This document shows, piece by piece, positions 1 through 6,203 of a stretch of 6,745 nt of DNA. The DNA comes from Spirochaetaceae bacterium. GTDB lineage: Bacteria > Spirochaetota > Spirochaetia > DSM-2461. The stretch spans positions 1-6,745 of the forward strand of contig JAEINM010000230.1 of assembly GCA_016342385.1 (NCBI GenBank). Direction: 5' to 3'. The notes under the pieces were generated by a model. The model was not told the DNA's origin, made no database searches, and saw only the letters and a list, made by a program, of their open reading frames with translations. The translations under genes and the position numbers were made by a program. The first letter of the stretch is position 1, and each line of letters begins with the position of its first letter.

Positions 1-765
1 TTCGTTGTTCATACCGGGGAGAACCAATGTTACTTCGCTGTGATCCCATATCCATCGCAATGCCCACTCGGCATTTGACCATCCCTTTCTACTATCACTA
101 TAAAGAGACTGAACTTTCTCCGGCAATTTACCGGCCAGCACTCCACCTCGCAAAGGTTCCATAATGACGATACCCAAACCTTTGTCCGCTGCGTATTCCA
201 GTCCTTCGCGACCGGCCTGATGATAAACATCGAGGAGGTTGTACTGTATCTGGCAGAATTTCCAGTCTTCTTCATCACATATCATTTTGAAATCTTCTCT
301 GGGACCATGAAAGGAGAACCCTTTATGTGTAATTTTACCCGCTTTGACCGCGTCATTCAGGAAATCAGAGACTCCCAGTTTTTTCATATTATTCCACATG
401 CCGCCATCGAGAGAATGGAGCAGGTAATAATCTATATGATCTGTCTGTAACGCCTTGAGCTGAGCATTGAGAATGCTGTCCATATCTTTTCTGGATTGAC
501 ATAACCAGGTCGGAAGTTTTGTCGCAATTTTGACTCGATCCCTTAAATTGTTTTCAGCTAGGACTTTCCCGAGGAATTCTTCACTTTTCCCTCCATGATA
601 CGGCCAGGCTGTATCGAAGTAATTGACACCTTTATCGATGGCGTACAAAATTTGCTCTTCTGCTTTCTTTTCATCGATCTGTCCATTTTTAGTGGGAAAA
701 CGCATACAACCATATCCCAGGCTGGATAATTTATCTCCTGTACTTTTCATCGTTCTATACTGCAT
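1..765 (-). CDS. Aldo/keto reductase, COG1453 type, 3' end outside window
   Basis: This is an NAD(P)H-dependent oxidoreductase of the aldo/keto reductase superfamily, a cytoplasmic TIM barrel. The visible 255 residues read without a stop to the window edge. The catalytic tetrad is visible: Asp51 in YFDTA, Tyr56 in WPYHGGKSE, Lys83 in IATKLP and His117 in LLHSL. The N-terminal LGYGCMRFP and the GFSFHG stretch near residues 150-154 resemble the COG1453 subfamily, whose members usually end in a 4Fe-4S ferredoxin-like domain; that part would lie beyond base 1, so it is an inference. The start at 765 is chosen because AGGAG sits 5 bases upstream (771-775); the next Met, codon 6, has no such site. 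It follows the TetR gene by 52 bases on the same strand, and a TetR-type inverted repeat lies just before its ribosome binding site, so it is probably the regulator's main target. The physiological substrate is unknown. Confidence 0.93.
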   Translation of the reverse strand, partial: MQYRTMKSTGDKLSSLGYGCMRFPTKNGQIDEKKAEEQILYAIDKGVNYFDTAWPYHGGKSEEFLGKVLAENNLRDRVKIATKLPTWLCQSRKDMDSILNAQLKALQTDHIDYYLLHSLDGGMWNNMKKLGVSDFLNDAVKAGKITHKGFSFHGPREDFKMICDEEDWKFCQIQYNLLDVYHQAGREGLEYAADKGLGIVIMEPLRGGVLAGKLPEKVQSLYSDSRKGWSNAEWALRWIWDHSEVTLVLPGMNNE

Positions 766-780
766 ATTAACTCCTAATGA

Positions 781-796
781 CTGACTAAGCAGTCAG
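781..796. promoter_or_regulatory. Second TetR-type operator, upstream of the reductase
   Basis: A perfect inverted repeat, CTGACT-AAGC-AGTCAG, with 6-base arms and a 4-base spacer. Its core TGACT-N4-AGTCA is identical in spacing and half-sites to the repeat over the TetR promoter at 1399-1418. It lies between the TetR stop codon and the AGGAG of the next reductase gene. I found no convincing -35/-10 pair around it, so it may act as a road-block or auxiliary (looping) site, or serve a promoter I cannot recognise. In RNA it could also form a short hairpin beside the ribosome binding site. The match to the promoter-proximal site is seen directly; binding by the TetR protein is inferred. Confidence 0.7.
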
Positions 797-817
797 AATG
801 TTGGTAAAAAAATCAGT

Positions 818-1381
818 TCAGACACTGACACAGTCCCATAAAATATGAAAAGCCTGGTCTAAAAACAACTTGTCATGTATCTTCTCCTGATCATTGAGAC
901 ACACTTCAACAGTTGAGTTTATAATTCCCAGCAAAGCTCCCATCATCAGTTCTATGGAAACGTCTTTAAACACTCCATTCTCAATACCATCGTGAAGAAA
1001 GGTCAGAAATGGCGTAAATTGCTGCCTGGCTTCTTCTCTTGTTTCTTTATTGATATAGGGGGAGTGACGATACTGCTGAAAAAAAGCCTGTTGCTCAGGG
1101 TTTTCAACGGCCCAGCTCAGAACATTATGCCAGATTGCATGGGTCTGTTCTTTGAACCCTTTCTGCTTATCTATTCCCTGTTCTATGGCCAGATTAAAAG
1201 AGTATTTACAAAAGAGATATAGCTGATTAATCAGGGCTTCTTTGGTTTTAAAATGATTAAACAATGTCCCGTTGGCCACTCCGGCATTTTTAGCGATTAA
1301 GCTCGTCGGGGTATTATGGAATCCTCTTGTTGTAAAGAGCTGGAAGGCACTTTTAAAAATAAGATCTTTTTTATCTGCCAT
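818..1381 (-). CDS. TetR/AcrR-family transcriptional regulator
   Basis: A one-component DNA-binding repressor of 187 residues, typical for the family. The N-terminal TetR_N domain spans about residues 5-50: a first helix (KDLIFKSAFQLFTTRGF), then the helix-turn-helix at about 27-46 with the family pattern SLIAKNAGVANGTLFNHFKTKEAL. The C-terminal helices, about 55-187, form the ligand-binding and dimerisation part; the ligand cannot be predicted from sequence. ATG at 1381 is the only sensible start, because the homeodomain-like region begins almost immediately and an in-frame stop lies upstream with no other start codon between. No Shine-Dalgarno is present; the promoter's -10 ends 6 bases before the ATG, so translation is probably leaderless. 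An inverted repeat over its own promoter implies autorepression. The adjacent downstream aldo/keto reductase is the likely co-regulated gene, as often seen where TetR proteins sense reactive or toxic small molecules. Confidence 0.96.
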   Translation of the reverse strand: MADKKDLIFKSAFQLFTTRGFHNTPTSLIAKNAGVANGTLFNHFKTKEALINQLYLFCKYSFNLAIEQGIDKQKGFKEQTHAIWHNVLSWAVENPEQQAFFQQYRHSPYINKETREEARQQFTPFLTFLHDGIENGVFKDVSIELMMGALLGIINSTVEVCLNDQEKIHDKLFLDQAFHILWDCVSV

Positions 1382-1387
1382 ATAGAT

Positions 1388-1416
1388 ACTATATATTGAA
1401 TTGACTAGTCAGTCAA
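1388..1416 (-). promoter_or_regulatory. Promoter of the TetR gene, probably giving leaderless mRNA
   Basis: On the minus strand there is a TTGACT -35 (complement of 1411-1416), a 17-base spacer and a TATAGT -10 (complement of 1388-1393). Both boxes match 5 of 6 consensus bases at optimal spacing. The -10 ends six bases before the ATG at 1381, so the expected transcription start falls on or next to the start codon. The operator at 1399-1418 covers the -35 and much of the spacer, an arrangement in which repressor and RNA polymerase would compete. Confidence 0.75.
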
Positions 1417-1418
1417 TT
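1399..1418. promoter_or_regulatory. TetR-type operator over the regulator's own promoter
   Basis: A perfect inverted repeat with 8-base arms and a 4-base spacer: AATTGACT, AGTC, AGTCAATT. It overlaps the -35 and spacer of the TetR promoter. The core TGACT-N4-AGTCA recurs at 781-796, before the downstream reductase gene. Palindromes of this size over a tetR promoter are the usual autoregulatory operators of the family. The repeat is seen directly; occupancy by this TetR protein is inferred from position and from the second copy. Confidence 0.82.
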
Positions 1419-1464
1419 TATTGTGCAAAAAAAATCCTGATATTTAAATAACTATAATTAAACT

Positions 1465-1480
1465 CCTCCTTTTAAAGAGG
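1465..1480 (-). terminator. Weak hairpin at the end of the KCNAB-type reductase gene
   Basis: On the minus strand CCTCTTT and AAAGGAGG can fold into a short stem of about 6-7 pairs including one G-U, with a very small loop, starting inside the last codons of the reductase gene. The following bases are AT-rich (GTTTAATTATAG) but have no true run of T. It might end the reductase transcript before the TetR promoter, but the weak tail makes it a doubtful intrinsic terminator and some readthrough is plausible. Confidence 0.3.
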
Positions 1481-2422
1481 AAATAGTCTGTTCATTTGCT
1501 CTATGTCTGTCCTGTCAAGAAGGACTCCCGAAGCACCGGCATTCTCCTCAAGTTGTTTTACCGAGGTAGCTCCTGTTATAACACTGGATATTCCCGGGTT
1601 TTGAAGTATCCAGGCCAGTGAAAGCTGTCCCATAGTTATATTGTATTTTGAGGCGATCTCTCCCAGAGAGTCCACTTTATTGAGAAGATCCAGATCTTCT
1701 ATTTGTGATTTCATCCACATATTCTGTTTGTCATTGGCACCACGGGTGCCGAGGGGGATTTTTTTCCCCGAATATTTTCCCGTCAGGATTCCCTGAGCAA
1801 GGGGTGAAAAGTTTGCCGTTCCCATACCCAGCTCAACACATTTAGGTAAAATCTCTTTTTCGATATTTCTGGAGAGGAGATTATATAGGGGTTGATTGAC
1901 TACGGGCAGATGCCAGTGTCTCTCTTCACATATTTTATAGGCCTCAGCGATTTGTGATGCTGCCCATTCACTTGTCCCCCAGTAGAGAATCTTCCCCTGA
2001 CGAATTAAATCTTCAATGGCTTCCAGAGTCTCTCTTAAAGGTGTTTCAGGGTCGTAGCGATGACAGTAGAATAGATCGACATATTTTAATTTCAATCGGT
2101 CGAGACTTCCCTGTAGTGAATCTGTCAAATGTTTCCGGCTAAGACCCCTGTCAGTTTCATATTCCGAGAAGGGCCAGAAGGCTTTGGTTGCCACTATATA
2201 TTGACTTCTTTTTCTCTCTGGAAGAATTTCTCCCAGAAGCTCTTCGGCTTTCCCGTTTTCATAGACATCGGCAGAATCAAAATAATTGATTCCCAGTTCA
2301 ATGGCCTGGTGGATTATCTTTTTCCCCTTTTCCAGTTCAACCTGGTTGGCAAATGTCAGCCACGATCCGTAGGCTATTTCACTTACTCTCAGCCCACTCC
2401 TACCCAATCTTCTGTATTTCAT
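1472..2422 (-). CDS. Aldo/keto reductase, KCNAB/Tas-like subfamily
   Basis: A cytoplasmic NADPH-dependent oxidoreductase that reduces aldehydes or ketones; the substrate is unknown. At 316 residues it is full length for the family. It opens with the typical KYRRLGRSGLRVSEIAYGSW. The tetrad is complete: Asp49 (NYFDSADVY), Tyr54, Lys80 (VATKAF) and His121 (FYCHRYDP). SPLAQGILTGKY at 206-217 and ITGATSVKQLEEN at 282-294 are the usual cofactor-binding and C-terminal barrel motifs. The overall pattern resembles the potassium-channel beta-subunit/YghZ-like group; nothing here suggests it is bound to a channel. The ATG at 2422 is supported by AGGAG with a 6-base spacer. It lies 106 bases after the SprT-like gene and 90 bases before the TetR gene, which has its own promoter, so it is probably a separate unit. 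It belongs to a different subfamily from the reductase downstream of TetR, so the pair is not a recent duplication. Confidence 0.95.
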   Translation of the reverse strand: MKYRRLGRSGLRVSEIAYGSWLTFANQVELEKGKKIIHQAIELGINYFDSADVYENGKAEELLGEILPERKRSQYIVATKAFWPFSEYETDRGLSRKHLTDSLQGSLDRLKLKYVDLFYCHRYDPETPLRETLEAIEDLIRQGKILYWGTSEWAASQIAEAYKICEERHWHLPVVNQPLYNLLSRNIEKEILPKCVELGMGTANFSPLAQGILTGKYSGKKIPLGTRGANDKQNMWMKSQIEDLDLLNKVDSLGEIASKYNITMGQLSLAWILQNPGISSVITGATSVKQLEENAGASGVLLDRTDIEQMNRLFPL

Positions 2423-2528
2423 CTCTATCTCCTCTATGTGCCATAGCTACTTAAATATAAGGGATGGGGAAGAGATTCTCCATTATTATTGAGATCGCGA
2501 AAAAAATAAGGAGTTTATAGAATGATGA

Positions 2529-3266
2529 TTATCTCTGTAATAATTTATCTATGAATGAATAATTGCTCTTTATTGAGTAATAATACAAATGATTTTCACG
2601 AATATTATTGCGGAGCTTTATCATTTCTTTTTCATTGTGAAGGAACTGAATTTTTCCCGTAAGAGTCTTGAGATTCTGTCTGACCGGTGCCGTTGCCAGT
2701 GTAGTGTATTTCCCCTGGAAAAAATAGATTTCTCCCCTTTGAATTCCATAGTGGAAAACCAACTTCCTGAGGATTCCCCCATGTCTGTTCTTATCAATCC
2801 TGTCTTTGTAGAGATTAAAATATACTTTATTATCAAAAATTAAGAGAAAACCATTCTGCATGGCCATTCTGGTTTTATTGACTGGTAGTTGCCTTTGTTC
2901 TTTAACTGTAATGGAATATTCGGGGAAGTTTTTGTTTATCTCTTCCATGTACTTCCGGAAAAGAGGGCCATGAACTCTTTTATCTTTTCGGAATTCTCCT
3001 TTTACAGCCATGAGCACATGAATCATTTCATGTATGAGAGTTTCTATATATTCCTTTTCTGTGCAGAGAAAAAATTTACTGATGGTGATTTTAAAATCAT
3101 ATACATTTAAAGGGGTCATTTTTATCCGGGTTTTACCCATAGCTATCCGTGAATGGTTCCACTTTACAGGTATAAAGTCGGGTAAGAGATTATTGAAAAT
3201 TTTCCTGTTGAGAAGAAAGTATTGTTCATTCAAATCCAGTTCGTTCATAGAAAAATGATTATGCAA
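2529..3266 (-). CDS. SprT-like zinc metalloprotease with long cysteine-free C-terminal part
   Basis: The SprT-like domain spans about residues 10-115. The zinc-binding motif HEMIH is at 79-83 (TLIHEMIHVLM), with catalytic Glu80 and the third ligand probably His99 in VHGPLFRKYMEEIN, the HGxxF signature that distinguishes SprT/Spartan from other HExxH families. In eukaryotes this fold degrades DNA-protein crosslinks; bacterial members are poorly characterised. At 245 residues (from the longest start) it exceeds the roughly 150-170 usual for bacterial SprT proteins. The only cysteine is Cys68, so the usual C-terminal zinc ribbon is absent or degenerate; residues 120-245 are instead rich in aromatic and basic residues. 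Two starts are possible: TTG at 3266, giving 245 residues, or ATG at 3248, giving 239. Neither has a Shine-Dalgarno. I favour 3248, because a possible -10 (CATAAT) lies between the two. There is no signal peptide, so it is probably cytoplasmic. Confidence 0.85.
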   Translation of the reverse strand: MHNHFSMNELDLNEQYFLLNRKIFNNLLPDFIPVKWNHSRIAMGKTRIKMTPLNVYDFKITISKFFLCTEKEYIETLIHEMIHVLMAVKGEFRKDKRVHGPLFRKYMEEINKNFPEYSITVKEQRQLPVNKTRMAMQNGFLLIFDNKVYFNLYKDRIDKNRHGGILRKLVFHYGIQRGEIYFFQGKYTTLATAPVRQNLKTLTGKIQFLHNEKEMIKLRNNIRENHLYYYSIKSNYSFIDKLLQR

Positions 3267-3286
3267 TAAAAAAAGGAGGAATTCAT
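3258..3286 (-). promoter_or_regulatory. Possible promoter for the SprT-like gene
   Basis: On the minus strand CATAAT (complement of 3258-3263, 5 of 6 consensus) is preceded at 17 bases by ATGAAT (complement of 3281-3286), a poor -35. The start of transcription would fall around 3250, at or just before the ATG at 3248, which again would give a leaderless message and would exclude the upstream TTG start. The weak -35 keeps this tentative. Confidence 0.35.
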
Positions 3287-3301
3287 CCCCTAAAAAGTCA
3301 T

Positions 3302-3376
3302 ATGTCTCTATGGGTACTATTTCTCATCTTTTGTTGCTACTATTCCTTTCACATGATAGCATCTTTCTATGAGTGA
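3302..3376 (+). CDS. Possible 24-residue hydrophobic leader peptide
   Basis: A short ORF begins with ATG at 3302 and encodes MSLWVLFLIFCCYYSF followed by HMIASFYE. Its TGA stop overlaps the start of the large membrane protein gene in the sequence ATGAGTGA. The large gene has no Shine-Dalgarno of its own, so terminating ribosomes could re-initiate on it. Against this, the mini-ORF has no well-spaced ribosome binding site either: the nearest AGGAGG, at 3274-3279, is 22 bases upstream. The ORF may be chance in an intergenic region. No function is claimed. Confidence 0.2.
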   Translation: MSLWVLFLIFCCYYSFHMIASFYE

Positions 3377-6203
3377 AGTAGCCGTTGCTGTAATTATCGT
3401 TCTTGTTTTTTTCCTTTCTCCGCTGATTGTATCGATCAGAGCTCTGTCCAGGACAAAAAAAATTCCTTTTCTGCAGGATGAGATTCACCTTCTCAAAGAG
3501 GAAATTCAAAAACTGAAAGCTGCTGTGAGCCGGGAAGAAGCCATTGAAGAGACCGTGTCCCCCGAAATGAGTATTGTCCCGGAAAAAAGTTTACCCCCGC
3601 TCATCAATAAGCCCCCCGGGAAAGTTCAACATGAACAGGAACGGGAACAAATTCAGAAAAAAGCAACATATGTCATTCCTGTCAGAAGGCCAAAGAAAGG
3701 ATTCAAATGGAAATGGAATCAAGAGAGATTATTTGCCTTTCTCGGTGCTTTTCTGGGTATTATCGGTCTTGTTTTCCTCACTTTATATTTGGGGACTATA
3801 ATCGGGATTTTTTCACGGTTTATGATCATGGCCGGCTTTTCAGCTCTTTTGCTGGGGATCAGTTTTCCCTTGGGGAAAAGACCAAAATGGGACGAACTGG
3901 CCCATATCAGCAGAAGTTTTTCAGGAGCTCTCTTTCTTTTTGCCGTTTTTGCATCCAGTACAATAGAGGGTTTAAAATGGATTGAAAATCCCCTGTTGGC
4001 CCTTGGAGTCATTAGCGCCGGAACATTGTATAACCTTCTACTCGGTGGTTTCTGCAAAAAAAAGGGGTACATGGTATTTCATATGGCCATAAACTTCCTA
4101 GTTATTTTTCTTTTACCCACAGAGCCATTGGTTTTCTGGCTTGCTTTTATACTGACCCTGGGATTGCAGGTCTTCGGATTCATAAAAAAAGAGGAAATCA
4201 ATTCCAGATTGTCTTTTTTGTTGTTCACTTTTTACTGTCTTTTTTTCAAAGAAGCAGCCGTGGATTTTCTCTATTTCAGCTGGTGTTTTAATTTTACTGC
4301 ATTGGTTTCATTTATAAATCTGATTCTGAATAAAGAAGATCGGAAAATGGTCCATAAAGTCCTTTCCTACGCTATGCCGCTCTTATGGGTAGGTGTTGCA
4401 GCTTATCTGGGAGAATCCAGATTAGAGGCTATTATTCCTTTAATAGGTGGAACGCTTATCGGTTCAGTCTTTAGAATGGGAAAAGCCAAAGATTTAAAGA
4501 ACCTGCTGTACTGGCCTCTTCAGATCCTGGTGACAGGTACTCTTCTTATTCTAGCATCGGGAGAGGGCACACAATACTGGCTTGTTTTACTCTACATTGA
4601 AAGCAGTATCTTCGCTTATGCCATGATAAAGGAAATGTCTTATCAGTCTATTCCCCTACTGTTCAATTATCTGATACTCATTAGTGCTGTTCTATTTTCC
4701 TATCTTTCTGACAGTCTGACTTTTAATATATTCACCATAGCGAACCGCCTGGTTCTTGTGGCAACAGCGTCTTTCTTTATGATGAAAGCTGCAGCTGAAG
4801 ATGAGAAGAAAAGCAGTGATTATTTTTCCTTAATCTCGATTTTTCAGTTTATTCTTCCCTTTTTTGTCTTTTTACTCACACATCGCAAAGGAGAAGAGTC
4901 CTCCTTTGAGGAAGTTCTGTTCTTCGCAGGACTCTCACTTGTGGTGCTGCTTATTTCCAATAAATCAGTTCTGAAAATGAGAACATACGGGATGTGGATT
5001 TCCACTTTGGTGCCTCTATTTTTAATAACTATCCGTTTTATTGATGGGCCGGATGCCGGCTTTTACCCCAGTCTTATTCTGATTTTTCCTCTGCTGATTT
5101 TCTCTCTAGCTCTCATATTCTTTAACAGATTAAAAAATACAGAATTGTTTCCCGATCTGGGAATCTATCTTTTTACCGTGGTTCTAATCATTTTCCTCTA
5201 TTTCCCCTTTAGTCAGCTATCCAGTATATTACCGGGTGTTCTGATTCTTCTGACCTCTTTTGTCTATTATTTCTGGTGGGAAAAAACGGGACATGAAGAA
5301 ATCCAGTCGTCGGGGATAATCCTCTTATTACTTTTTTTCCTTCGTCATATAACACATCATCTGCAGATGGAGAACCTTCTGGGATTCCTCAGTGTCAGAC
5401 TCATTCTGGAAATCTCGGCACTTTTCATCTTTTATTTCTATTTAAAGAGTCCCCGATGGGGAGAAGAGAGGAAAATCCCGGTTCTCCATAAGACTCTTCA
5501 AGGTACACTATTTACTTTAAGCTGGTTATTTCTTCTGATTATGATATTTTCTCATTCCAATAGAAATATCCTTTCTCTATCACTCCAGCTTTCCATAGTA
5601 CTTCTCCTCTTTATGGACAGAAAGGCTCTCTTAAAGGGTTACCCCCTGGTTTCTCTGGCCTATATTCATTTTATACTGGCCCAGTTAAATCTAACCTTTA
5701 ATACTCATCCGTCATTCCCTTTTCTGCCCGGGTTACTCAGGAATCCCTGGATATTCGGTTTTGTCAATGTCGGGGCATCAATCGGTATTATCTTTCTCTT
5801 TTTCAGGCATACGAGGCATGAAAAGGCCTACATTTCACCGGTTTTCAATAATCTGAAAAAAATAACAGACTATCTATTTGATAGGAAGAATCTTTCCTTA
5901 TTAATTCCTCTTTTTATAAGTCTGGGATTGTTTTTTAACTGGACTCTGGAAGAGACATCTCTCACTATTGCTTTATTCAGCGGTTGCTTCCTTTTATACG
6001 GAACGGCTCTTATCCTAAAGGAAAATGTCTTCCGTCATGCTACCAGTGTGGCTTTACTCGCCACATCTGTCCGTCTCATATTCTGGGATCTGGCACAATC
6101 AACCATGCTTGCCAAATCCATCGCTTTTCTTGGTGCCAGCATTATCTTTATTCTGATCAATGTTCTCTATTCACAATTTAAAGGACGGTTTGACAATGTT
6201 TAA
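3369..6203 (+). CDS. Large polytopic membrane protein, DUF2339-like
   Basis: An integral inner-membrane protein of 944 residues with no identifiable catalytic motif. Residues about 4-22 form a first hydrophobic helix, followed by a charged helical stretch (33-52, probable coiled coil) and a Pro/Lys/Glu-rich linker to about 115. A basic-aromatic segment, FKWKWNQERLFAFLGAFLG, leads into closely packed membrane helices that continue almost to the C-terminus, roughly two dozen by eye. This layout (N-terminal helix, coiled coil, proline-rich linker, then a very long run of helices starting with a W..N...G..LG..GL.F pattern) is that of DUF2339 proteins, whose function is unknown; the assignment rests on architecture and needs a profile search. 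ATG 3369 is the first possible start, since an in-frame TAG lies at 3357-3359, but it lacks a Shine-Dalgarno. Its stop overlaps the next gene by 8 bases, so the two form an operon and probably act together. Confidence 0.9.
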   Translation: MSEVAVAVIIVLVFFLSPLIVSIRALSRTKKIPFLQDEIHLLKEEIQKLKAAVSREEAIEETVSPEMSIVPEKSLPPLINKPPGKVQHEQEREQIQKKATYVIPVRRPKKGFKWKWNQERLFAFLGAFLGIIGLVFLTLYLGTIIGIFSRFMIMAGFSALLLGISFPLGKRPKWDELAHISRSFSGALFLFAVFASSTIEGLKWIENPLLALGVISAGTLYNLLLGGFCKKKGYMVFHMAINFLVIFLLPTEPLVFWLAFILTLGLQVFGFIKKEEINSRLSFLLFTFYCLFFKEAAVDFLYFSWCFNFTALVSFINLILNKEDRKMVHKVLSYAMPLLWVGVAAYLGESRLEAIIPLIGGTLIGSVFRMGKAKDLKNLLYWPLQILVTGTLLILASGEGTQYWLVLLYIESSIFAYAMIKEMSYQSIPLLFNYLILISAVLFSYLSDSLTFNIFTIANRLVLVATASFFMMKAAAEDEKKSSDYFSLISIFQFILPFFVFLLTHRKGEESSFEEVLFFAGLSLVVLLISNKSVLKMRTYGMWISTLVPLFLITIRFIDGPDAGFYPSLILIFPLLIFSLALIFFNRLKNTELFPDLGIYLFTVVLIIFLYFPFSQLSSILPGVLILLTSFVYYFWWEKTGHEEIQSSGIILLLLFFLRHITHHLQMENLLGFLSVRLILEISALFIFYFYLKSPRWGEERKIPVLHKTLQGTLFTLSWLFLLIMIFSHSNRNILSLSLQLSIVLLLFMDRKALLKGYPLVSLAYIHFILAQLNLTFNTHPSFPFLPGLLRNPWIFGFVNVGASIGIIFLFFRHTRHEKAYISPVFNNLKKITDYLFDRKNLSLLIPLFISLGLFFNWTLEETSLTIALFSGCFLLYGTALILKENVFRHATSVALLATSVRLIFWDLAQSTMLAKSIAFLGASIIFILINVLYSQFKGRFDNV

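Noticed and set aside
1954..2446. Plus-strand open frames opposite the KCNAB-type reductase
   Set aside because: They lie antisense within a gene having a complete catalytic tetrad and family-length product, show no domain pattern, and have no ribosome binding sites.
2466..2481. Plus-strand hairpin GGGGAA-GAGA-TTCTCC
   Set aside because: It has a tidy six-pair stem with one G-T pair, but no gene on the plus strand ends here, no T-run follows, and on the minus strand the stem contains a mismatch. Probably chance.
2500..2520. T7 run after the SprT-like gene as an intrinsic terminator
   Set aside because: The only stem before the run of T on the minus strand is a four-pair AT helix (ATAA/TTAT), too weak to call.
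2423..2528. Possible promoter for the KCNAB-type reductase (for example AATAAT or TATATT on the minus strand)
   Set aside because: Several AT-rich -10-like hexamers exist, but none has an acceptable -35 at 16-18 bases, so no single choice can be supported. I see no other defined element in this 106-base gap.
3331..3357. Promoter TTGTTG-15-CATGAT for the membrane protein gene
   Set aside because: The spacing is short and the -10 matches only four consensus bases. It would give a leader of about five bases, in keeping with the leaderless pattern, but the boxes are too poor to annotate.
3719..4072. Minus-strand open frame of 117 codons inside the membrane protein gene
   Set aside because: It is the antisense shadow of a hydrophobic coding region, with a basic, low-information product and no recognisable motif or start signal.
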